Of a stretch of DNA of 64,000 bases, positions 33,001-42,050 are shown in pieces (the first letter of the stretch is position 1; each line of letters opens with the position of its first letter). The notes under the pieces were generated by a model. That model searched no databases. It saw only the letters and a program-made list of their open reading frames with translations, and had not been told where the DNA came from. Made by a program: the position numbers and the translations under genes. The stretch comes from Emiliania huxleyi CCMP1516. Lineage: Eukaryota > Haptophyta > Isochrysidales > Noelaerhabdaceae. Location of the stretch: assembly GCF_000372725.1 (NCBI RefSeq), contig NW_005196456.1:501036-565035 (forward strand). The letters run 5' to 3'.

Positions 33001-35714
33001 AGATGCCTGTTGACACAGCGACTCGCGCTGTCCGTGACGACGAGGGTGCAAGGGAGGCTGTGCGGCTCTGCGTCGACTGGGACGGGCGAATGGCCCGCCT
33101 GCGCCAGCTGCACAAGGACTTCAGCGCGCTCCGGCAGCCAGGCTTGAACCCGGCCGCGTTGATCTGGGACAAGCCGCCAACGCACCGCGGCGCCGCACGA
33201 GTCATCGCGAAGCCAAATGTCGTGCCCGCGGGGGGCGCCGTGCGCGCTCAGCACGCCGCGCCCCAACGCAAGCCTGGGGATGACCGCTCGTCGGACGTTG
33301 TCGACGTCGCCGTGGGGGCCAAGCGGTTCGGCGGCGGCGCGGAGCTGCTCGAGCCCTTCACGTGCCGTCTGCACGTGCCAGGCTGGATGAAGAACCGCCT
33401 GTGGACTGACGCACAACGCGTGAACATCGCTGGCCTTGCCGTGCGGTGGATGTTCACCTGCTCCTACGGGGGCGCGCAGAAGGTGACCGTCCGCTTGAAC
33501 CGCGACTGTGCGATGGCGCCGCTGAAGCGGGAGCAGTACGTCCAAGTGCTGATGCTGCGACCGCGAGACGCGTCGCCAGCTGATCGCGCAGCGTTCGACG
33601 AGTATCTCCGTTGCTGGTACGACTGCTCTCCGCGATTGGAGCGCGAGACACGCAGCGCATATCCTCACACCTGTCCTTCGCCTCGCAGGGGCTCGATGTA
33701 CATCATCGCGGAGATGCCCTCGACGATGCAAGTGCGGTACGCGCACGACGCGCCACCCCTCCAGCTGCAGGTCGAGGTAGGCCGCATCGGCTACGCGCGC
33801 CTCGTCTGCCAGCTGCTCGCAAACGAGCTCGGGCTGGACGAGATATGGATGCTCGACGACAACGTCGAGCGCTGCTGGGCGATCGACATCGACCCTGACT
33901 CCGTCGCGCCACGCACTGGCGTGGACGGCGTGGTGAAGCTGCGCGAGTGCGGTTTCGCCACCGTCATGCAAGGCATGGAGCTGCTGCTCGACCGCGGTGA
34001 CAAGGACAACGTCGACGAGCAGCTGCCGCTCGTCTCGGCGGCCGCCACCGAGCACATCACCTTCGATGCCGAGACTGAGCGGGGGAAATCGCCACCTCGC
34101 CGTGCCCTCGCGAACAGCGGCTCGGCGCCGCTCGTGATCCGAGGAGGAGGCGGCCCCGCCGCCGTCGACCCCGCGCCGCTGGGCTCTCTTCGCCAGTACA
34201 GCGGCGATAAGCTCGCATACGGCATCCTCGGCATGCAGCGCGACGACCCTCGCAACCGGCTGCGGCAGCGGCGCGGCTTCCTGGCGACTCACTCCGTCTA
34301 CTCGTTCTTCTTGCTCAACGTGCGCGCCACGCTGGACAAGGGCGTCCTCTATCCGGCCAAGGCAATCTGGGAGGTGCGCTCTCGGACACGCCTTGGAGGC
34401 TACCCCGCTGCGCCGCGTCAGCTCACCACGTGACTTGCCGCAGGACGTCGAGTTTCTGCACATGGTCGACGAGGCCGGTCTGGCCATCTGCAAGTTCAGC
34501 CGCTACATTCACAAGAAGCGCCACTTGCGCCGCGACGTTGAGCCAAAGCCCGACGGCCCCGACGACGGCTCCGACACCGACACCGACACCGACATCGACC
34601 CGCCGTTGCCACGGCTGGAGGAGATGTTGAAGGAGGAGCAGTACGGCATGATACACAAGGGCCAGGGCTGGCCATGCCCGCGGCTCATCTCCCCGGACGA
34701 TGCCCACGAATGGCTGGATGCAGCCTCGGTAAAGCCGCTTCTTGATGAGCACCAGGCGTCGCCAGATGCGGCGCACTCTGCGCTTGTGGCACTCCAAGTC
34801 CCGGAGGACGGGCTGGCCCCCTCCTTTGAGGAGATGATCGACCTTTTGAACCGGCTCAATACGCAGAATCTCGACTGGGTCTTTTTGCTGGTGCAAGTCC
34901 AGAGTGTTGCGAGCGACGGCGACGGCGATGAGTTCACGCCATCAGTTCAGGCGCTGCTCTACCGCATGCCTGATCTTTCTGCGACGGCGGTGGAAGCTGT
35001 GTCGGTCGGTGCTGTGCACGGGTATGTGGGGTGGAAAGCGCCCGATGGCAAACTCCACCGCACCGTCGAGCACGAGGGTCTCGAGTACTACGTGCTCACA
35101 CTGCCACTCAAGTCGGGTAAGGGTACCAAGCGGCCCCGGCCTGCCGACCAGGACGATGGCGGCGGCGGTGGCAGTGACAACCGCGGCAAGCGCCCGCTGC
35201 CACCGCCGGAGTTGCCTGCGCCGCCGCAGCCTGCGCCACCGCCTCCCGCGTCAACGTCACAGCCGCCGCCATCGTCGCCGCCACAGCCGCCGCCGCCCAC
35301 GCCTGCACCGCCGCAGCCTGCGCCGGCTCGGCCAGACCGGGCGACCGCTTACATGGACCGGGTCAGGCAGGCGCTCGGGCCGGACGTTGCGAAGCAGGAT
35401 CGCACACTCTCTCACCCTCTTTCACCCCTCCTTCCTTTTACCCCCCCCCCCCTCCGCCTGCAGTTCGAAGACATACTGGCGCAGCACAGGCGTGACACGC
35501 CGAGCTTGATCGCCCACGTGCTGCAGCTTTTCCACGGCCACCACGAGCTCATCGTCGGGCTCAACACCTTCCTCCCGGCGACGGAGCAGCAGCTGCTGCT
35601 GCAGCAGTATCAGGCGCAGCAGCAGCAGCAGCAGCAGCAGTTGCAGCAGCAGCAGCAGCAGTTGCAGCAGCAGCAGCAGTTGCGGCAGCAGCAGCAGCGG
35701 CAGCAGCAGCAGCG

Positions 35715-35745
<31 letters not shown>

Positions 35746-35879
35746 CGGCAGCAGCAGCGGCAGCAGCAGCTGCCGCAGCCGCAGCCGCAGCAGCAGCCGC
35801 AGCAGCAGGTGCAGCAGCAGCGGCAGCAGCAGATGCAGCAGGCACAGCAGCAGGCACAGCAGCAGATGCAGCAGCAGTT

Positions 35880-35912
<33 letters not shown>

Positions 35913-36319
35913 GCCGATCAGAATCATGGTTCCTGACACCTTCGTACAGGGGCAGAGACTTACGATCAGCACAACATCGGGGCTGATGACAGTCCCTGTG
36001 CCCAGTGGCGCTGTCCTCACCCCCGGCCTCTCGCTCGACGTCCAGCTTCCCCCGGGCGTCCACTTCCTGCCGCCGGCGCCGCCATGAACACCAGAGGCAC
36101 AGCACACTGCCCGCCGCCGCTGATGGAGAGGTGCCGACTGCGTCTGTTCACACGTATTGCTTTCAATAGGCCCTGTAGGTGGTGGTGCCCGCGGGCGTCG
36201 TTCCCGGCATGGCGTTTGCGGTGAATCTGCCGGGCGGGGGTGCGATGCAGGTGATTTGCCCAGGGTGCGCGCCGGGGAGCACGCTCCGCATTGTGCAAGC
36301 GCAGGGCCGGGGAGGCTGA
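27057..36319 (+). CDS. GREB1-like protein: circularly permuted SF2 helicase plus glycosyltransferase-like domain, polyQ tail
   Basis: Eleven or twelve exons. Introns: 28014-28092, 28658-28740, 29580-29651, 30057-30132 (GC-AG), 30558-30632, 31444-31521 (GC-AG), 32697-32770, 33602-33688, 34374-34443, perhaps one near 35390-35463, and 36058-36178. Helicase motifs in order: Ia-like LILVPAFTTLKAQ (about 29350), II IIADECHYSP (DECH at 29553-29564), III LLNSATPFN (about 29712-29738), VI QELGRMCRY (31798-31824), and only then motif I, AECQIGKTG (32527-32553). The C-terminal domain has IWMLDDNVERCW (DDN at 33855-33863), GILGMQRDDP, KAIWE joined to DVEFLHMVDEAGLAICKFSR. Pfam describes GREB1 as a permuted SF2 helicase with a TET/JBP-associated glycosyltransferase-type domain (family knowledge). 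A Pro-rich and polyQ region (35170-35910) and a VPAGVVPGMAFAV end (36179 on) follow. Likely nuclear; enzymatic activity is inference. Confidence 0.85.
35583..35912 (+). repeat. CAG/CAR trinucleotide tract coding polyglutamine
   Basis: Over 300 bp of CAGCAG with interspersed CGG, TTG, CCG and ATG codons, in frame with the GREB1-like gene, giving about 110 residues of Q with occasional R, L, P, M and A. Confidence 0.95.
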
Positions 36320-37011
36320 GCTCCTCGCGAGCAGAGACGTGAACGCTACGCCGCACAATCGCGTCGGAGGCGGTTTTGGCCGCGCTGCGTGAGGGAGAGA
36401 GGGCCAGGGAGGGAGAGGGGAAAAGCAGTGAGTACGGTCTGCCTGCTGGAGAGGGGAGCATAGTCTCCTCGCAGTCGTACTCTGTCGTATACTGTCGTCG
36501 AGGAGAGGTTAGGAGACGATAGAGCCGTCCACTGACTCACAGGAATGGGCGTTTGTTGGGGCCTGTATGAGCTCGTGTGTATAGGGCTGCCTGGTGGGAC
36601 CAGGACAGACACTCGTGTCCCCACCTTCGCAAGAATCTGTCTCTGACAGCCTACGCAAGAGAACTGCGACCCGGGTCGGTCTCATACTAACTAGCACCCC
36701 ACCTTGCGAGCCGATCTTCCCATGGCTAACAAGGCTGTTACGGGGTGGGTCCGGGTGGCACACGCGACACGGCTGCTCGGGTCTGCTCCTCAACGCAAAC
36801 TAACTCCCTCGAAGCAGAAAGTTCTGTTTGTGTGTGTGCGGAAGGCGGCGCGGCACTGTAGGAGCAGCGGATTTTGCCCCCCGGCAAAGGCGAAGGCGGG
36901 GCGGGGGGCGGGGGGGGGGAGGCATCGAGGGAGGCAGCAGCTGGGAGGCAGGAGGCCCACCGCTCCCCGCCCGGACACGACGGCAGGAGGCCAACGACTT
37001 CCACGGACACA
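36320..37011. other. Intergenic stretch, no gene seen
   Basis: Short ORFs only. 36895-36925 is a G-rich run. Presumably holds the 3' end of the GREB1-like gene and the promoter of the phosphoesterase gene; no clear TATA box. Confidence 0.5.
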
Positions 37012-39089
37012 ATGCCGGCTACTGACGTCGTCTCCCCGGTGCCTTGGAACGACGTCAACTTCCTGATCGTCACCGATGTTCATTCTTGGATTGCCGGCCA
37101 TCGGCACCCGGATCACACACCGGCGCTCGACGCGGATTATGGGCACGTGCTGTCGCTGCACGAGCGCCTAGCGGAAGTCGCAGCGGCCAGAGGCTGCGAC
37201 CTCTTCCTGGTACAGAATGGCGACCTCAACGACGGCAACGGATTCTCCCGGACGCCGCCCGCGGTTCTCGTGCCGCTGCTGCAGCGCATGCCATTCGATG
37301 CACTCACAACGGGCAACCACGAGCTGTACGAGAACAAAAATATCGACTATCTCGCGCAGCCTGGCGGGTTCATCGACTCGTGGAATGGAAGCTTCATCAC
37401 CTCAAACACGTGAGTGCAACCGTCTATGCTCGTTCATCGCCCCCTGCCCACCTGCTCCTCTCCCGTCATGCATCACTCCCCAGCCCCCCCCGCCTCGCCG
37501 CTCGCTCGTAGACTGGACGCCGCGACGGGCGAGCATCTCGGCTCCAGCCACAAGCTGCTCGTCGGCCGAACCTCGCGCGTGCTCGCCTTTGGCTTCCTTT
37601 ACGACATGAGAGACCACGCCGACCACGTCATCGTCACGCGCGTGGAGGAGGCCGTGCAGCAGGCGTGGTTCGTCGACGCCCTCACGGCGACCGAGTACGA
37701 CGCTGTCCTCTTCCTGACACACATGGACTTCAAGGACTCCGCCCCACTCGATGACCCTCCTCCGAACCTTCTCCGACCCACCTCTCTGAACCTCCCTGCA
37801 GGACCCGCTCGTCGACCTGCTGCTCGCCGCCACGCGAGCGAGCGCCGGCGCGGCGGTCCCCGTCCTCTTTGTGACTGGCCACTCGCACGTGCGCGCCTAC
37901 CGCGACCTCGACACCCGCGCCGCCTCGTTCGAAGCGGGCAGGTACCTCGACACCATCGGCTTCGCGTCCTTCTCGCTCTCGCCGCCGCCCTCTGTCGCCT
38001 CCTCCTCCGCCGCCGCCGCCGCCACCTTTGCTCACCTCAACATCGACGCCAACCGCGCCTCGATGGCGGCAGCGGCCGGTCTCGCCGACCCCGCCTCGCT
38101 GCTGACAGCCGCCGGCGCCGCGCTTCGGGGCGAGATCAAGCGTGCCGCCTCAGGACTCCGCCTCAGCCATGTGCTCGGCTGCGCGCCACGCACGTACAAG
38201 GCGGCTGCGGGGCTGGGCGCGGCCGAGTCGCTCTGGCGGTTCTACTTGGACGAGGTGACGCCGCGGACCGCATTCGGCGGTAACGCGTCACGCATCGCCG
38301 TGCAGAGCACCGGCTCGCTGCGGTGCGACGCGTACGCCGGGTGACACGTCCATGACACGTCCATGACACGTCCATGACACGCCCGCAGGTACGACCTGTA
38401 CGCCGGGTCTGTCACGCTGGACGACGTCTGGACGATGAACCCGTTTGCGGACCACCTATGGCGCGTGGCGCCGGCCGTGAGCGGCGGTGACGTTCGGGCG
38501 GTGCTAAGCGCCCTCCATGCGCAAGCGCCCAGCGCCGCCGACCCCCGCACTGGCGGTCTGCGGCCCTAGACGCGGAAGGAACGACCCGCCCCTCGCGTGC
38601 CTTCACCGCCCGTGCGCCTGCCCTCGCCTTGTAGGCCCGCTGCCCCGGTACGCGGCGACGTCGATGCCTGTGGGCGATGAGAAGTACGAGCTTTGGACGG
38701 TGGACTTTGATTTGCCCGCTGTGGTGCGCGCCTACGAGTCGCAGACGGGTAGCGCCCCTCACCCGGTCCGGATGCTGGACGGCAGCACATCGACCGACCT
38801 GTGGATGCGTTACGTCCAGCAAGCATGGCCCTGCAACGGTACGGCGGCGGGCGAGGACCTCGCCGGCGCCGGAACCGGCGAGCAGCGCCCCAACTTGCCC
38901 GACCTCCTGCTCCCTCTCCTCGCTGTCTTCTCCCTCGCCCTCCTCCTCGCACTGTTCCGCTTTCGCGGCTGCTTCCGCCGCCTCTGCGCCCGTAGCACCA
39001 CACCGATCCGCAATGTGCAGCAGCTTGTGGAGAGCACGGCGGCGCCAGGCGGTGTGGCGATGACGGCGAAAGCAGTCACGAAATCGTAA
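37012..39089 (+). CDS. 5'-nucleotidase/metallophosphoesterase-like membrane protein
   Basis: Calcineurin-type phosphoesterase motifs in order: FLIVTDVHSW (D-x-H), LVQNGDLNDG (GD), ALTTGNHELY (GNHE) and LFVTGHSHVRAY (GHSH), so the two-metal site is complete. A C-terminal part of the 5'-nucleotidase kind follows (LYAGSVTLDDVWTMNPF, then YELWTVDFDLP), and near the end a membrane span, LLLPLLAVFSLALLLALF, with a basic flank (RFRGCFRRLCAR). Introns: 37410-37511 (GT-AG), 37741-37801 (GC-AG), 38332-38388 (GT-AG, filled with CCATGACACGT repeats) and 38556-38634 (GT-AG); each keeps the frame. It probably cleaves nucleotides or other phosphate esters at a membrane surface, which would suit phosphate scavenging; substrate and side of the membrane are inference. 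No clear N-terminal signal peptide. Confidence 0.85.
38332..38388 (+). repeat. 57-bp intron made of CCATGACACGT units
   Basis: Three 11-bp units fill the intron. GTACGCCGGGT at the donor and the copy TGTACGCCGGGTC 19 bp into the next exon show a local duplication. Removing the intron gives CDAYDLYAGSVTL in frame. Confidence 0.8.
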
Positions 39090-39403
39090 CTGTATGGAGA
39101 ACTGTATGGAGGCGGCGTGCAACGCGCTCTCGTGTGCGCGAGAATCGATGGGGAAGCAACGAATTTAAACGAAATGTACGAGGGAGCGGGTGTACGTTTA
39201 CGTGCCAGAGTGGCGTGCCAGTCTCTCGCGCCCTGTATGTCGTTTGCGGTGTGAGTTTCCGAGATTCGTTCGCCTGTTTCCCCCCTGCCTGACGAAATTC
39301 TTGCGCTCATCACTCTTTTTTACATACACAATTCTTTTTAATATGAAGAAGTAAGCGCTCGCCCGTCGCCCACGCCGGCCTGCCCTCTCACCGACTGAGA
39401 CTC
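39090..39403. other. Convergent intergenic stretch
   Basis: Lies between the stops of the phosphoesterase (+) and the SGNH hydrolase (-). AT-richer around 39290-39350, with AAATTCTTG and CAATTCTTTTTAATATG words. Probably the 3' untranslated ends of both; no ORF of interest. Confidence 0.5.
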
Positions 39404-41984
39404 TCAGCGTCCGAACGAGGTCTGCGTCGGCAGCTTCTCGTCTGCGCCCGGGAAGAAGAAGGAGCGCGTGTCGCCGTCGTACCGTATGGAGCCGGGCGGC
39501 ATCCAGGCGTCGCCTGCCAGGTTGCCACCGAGAAGCAGCCCGAGGAGCTTCCACTTGTGCTCGCCTCGCAAGGGGGGGGGGTGACGCAAGGGGGGGCGTC
39601 GGTGCCCGGGGGGAGAGGGCGTCGGTGCGGGGCAGAGAAGGGCGTCCTCGACGTCGAGCCGCGGTCGAAAGGGGGGGGCGGGGCAACGGGCGCACCGGAG
39701 GAGGACGTCGGGAGGATCCGCAAGTCGAGCGCGCAAGCCGGCCCGCCGTGCGCCGCCGTGTGGACCACCGCGAGCCGCTGCACCGCCGTGACGGAGACTC
39801 GCTCCGAGCGGACGTGTGCGTCGATCTCGACGGGGCCGCATTCGCACCCGCCGCTGCACCGCACGAGCGCACGGCCCATGTGCTGGTATGAGGACAGGTA
39901 CGCCAGCCACAGCACCGAAGTCGTGGCGTTGGCGCCGCCCCTCACGCGGCTGCAGAGGCCGCACCTATGCGAGAGGGGCGAGGCCCGAGGTTCCGCGGGG
40001 TTGTCCGAGGTTTGCCCCTCCGCGCGGCTGCACACGTGAGCGGGCAGCGCTTGAAGACCTTCCGAGAGTGGCACCACGGCTGCTGCTGCGCGCAAGCCTG
40101 GCTCTGCCCGTTGTGAGCCGCCTCGCCGACGTCGTGGTCGGAGCACTTTGGGTCGGGGAGGGTGGCGGTGGGGCGCCGGCCACCACCTGAGCAGCAGCGG
40201 GGGGAGGGGCTGGCAGCGACGCCTCCTTCTAGGAGGATCGGCAGGCCGAATCCGTCGATCTGGACTGCTACTCGAAGGCCGCACGATCGCAGCTAGCCGA
40301 CCACCGGAGCCACCGTCGCCCGCGCCACGCCTCCCCCTGCGCGGCGCCTCCGCCTCCGCCTGCCGCGCCTACGGGTGAGGTGAGGTGGTACGGTGAGGTA
40401 GTCTCCTCCACGACCTGTGTGTGTGTGTGCGTGGGGGGGGGGCTCCCGCATCTCGACGTCTTGAGACGGGTGGCCCCATCGGGCATTGAAAGTGCAAGGC
40501 GGTGTGCGGGTGAGGCGTGTCGCGCCTCGGTGTCGAGGGCGAGGCGCAAGGTGCTGTGCGGCTGCAGGCCTGTGGGCATGCCAACCGGTCAGGGGCTTGA
40601 GCGTGCAGAGCACTCGTGAGCCCGTCCGCAGTTCACACAACGTCACGGCATGAGTACGAGGGGAGAGTGCTGGTTGGGAACAACAGTGCGCATTCGCATC
40701 GAGGCTCCGAGGTGTGGGGAGGTACGGGGAGACATGGATGCGCATCTAGGGCTGCAAGCCGACCAGGCCCGGCTTGCCGCGCTGCTCGAGCGAGAAGTCG
40801 AAGCCTGCAGGGAGGGCTCCGGGGGCGGTCTACGGGAGGTCGAGGAGGAGGAGGCGCCGGCAGGGCGAGAGGTCGGAGCCGCGCGAGTCGAGGACGCGCT
40901 GGCGCAACAGCTCGCCCCGCGCGCACATGCTGTTTGGCATCGGCAGCCCGTCCCGCAGCCGCGGCGGAGGGAGGACCGGCGGGTGGCTGCCGGCGGGGCT
41001 GGCGGGACAAGCCGCTCCTTCCGCGAGGGGCCGCGTGCGAAGCAGCCGGTCCAGCACCGCGCGGGCCATCGCGAGGTGCCCCTCCGCCTTCGGGTGGCGG
41101 CAGTCCACCATGAACTCGTCGAGCCGCACCGCGCCTCGCCGCACCGGCTCGAGCAGCGCGGCCCGCATCGAGACGAGCGGGACGTCGTAGTAGCGGCAGA
41201 GCTCGGCCACCCTGTCCTCGTCGCCGCGCGGGTCCTGGTCCTCCCACTGCTGGTCGGAGCCTAGGAGTGGGAGCTGCGAGTCGCGAGTTGGAGCTGGACT
41301 CGGGGTTGGAGTCCTCCCACTGCTGGTCGGAGCCTCGCAGCCTCACATCCGCTTTGCCGCCCGCGCGCGGGAAGGCGCAGCGCCAGGGCGAGACGCGCCT
41401 CCCGCGGCTGTCGGTCAGGCGCCAGCCGTGCATCGAGACGACCACCACCGCGGGCCGGCGAGGCAGCGTAAGCAGCTTGCGCAGCATCCGCTCGAAGGCG
41501 GCGGGGTTGTGGTCAAGGTTGACGGTGAACTCGACGAGGATGAGGTGCGGCGCCGCGGGGAGCTGCGACTCGAGGCAGTGTTCGAAGAAGGACGGGCCGG
41601 TGGCGGGAAGCGCGCCTAAGAGCGGACGACAGCGGTCATCGTCAGCGCGTCAGATTGTGGCGGCGGGGTGTGCCGGCGCACGCCGTTGTGATCCGTGATG
41701 GAGAGGTTGGCTCCCGGCGGGCCGAGCCGCTGCAGCGCTGCAGCGACCCGTGAGTGGTACAGGTCGTCCGTCTGCCGCACCGTGTAGCTCGACCCTGCAG
41801 ATATGGAGCCGCCCAGCGCCGCGACTGTGACTGGCTTGCGCCGCCGGAGCATGCGGTCGAGGAAGCAGCGGAGCCCACTTTCCGAGCCAAAGTGCTCCGT
41901 GCCGTTCGCTCTCGCCCAAGGCTGCAGCGGCGGGAGTAGCGAAGTAGCGTCCTGGCGTGGCCACCAGGCCGGGGCGGACGCCAT
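39404..41984 (-). CDS. SGNH/GDSL-type hydrolase, probably secreted or membrane-anchored
   Basis: On the minus strand from MASAPAWWPRQDATSLL. VTVAALGGSISAGSSYT carries the nucleophile Ser in a GDS-like block. The next exon has LILVEFTVNLDHNPAAFERM and VVVVSMHGWRL. Then SDQQWEDQDPRGDED-RVAELCRYYDVPLVSMRAAL, and VDCRHPKAEGHLAMAR, which gives the D-x2-HP catalytic Asp-His pair. The C-terminal part (LWLAYLSSYQHMGRALVRCS, CECGPVEIDAHV, HKWKLLGLLLGG) is a module I know behind this hydrolase in algae. The intron near 41240-41335 starts and ends with copies of GGCTCCGACCAGCAGTGGGA. Long 3' introns (39965-40740) contain no features. The hydrolase probably acts on acyl or acetyl esters; the start is uncertain because a longer frame (from 42081) would need a shift. 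Confidence 0.7.
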
Positions 41985-42050
41985 CACCAACAAGTTTGGG
42001 GAAAAGAATTCTTGCAGCCACCTCCAAGCCCTGATACAACAAAAACACCC
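41985..42050. promoter_or_regulatory. Putative divergent promoter (SGNH hydrolase / membrane protein)
   Basis: 66 bp between the two chosen starts. GGGGAAAAGAATTCTTGCAG (41998-42017) contains the palindrome AAGAATTCTT; similar AATTCTTT words lie before other starts (for example 17234 and 25720). The role is inference. Confidence 0.35.

Noticed and set aside
32298..34433. A separate 711-codon plus-strand gene
   Set aside because: Its first part is the wrong frame of exon 7 of the GREB1-like gene. Splicing at 32697-32770 joins exon 7 to the right frame, and at 34374-34443 the frame continues into the next exon.
30728..34493. Antisense ORFs opposite the GREB1-like gene (up to 580 codons at 32751-34493)
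   Set aside because: Shadow frames of GC-rich codons; they ignore the introns and have no motifs.
36085..36087. TGA at 36085 as the end of the GREB1-like gene
   Set aside because: A GT donor at 36058 and an AG at 36178 remove it and continue in phase into a matching VPAGVVPG segment; I prefer the stop at 36319.
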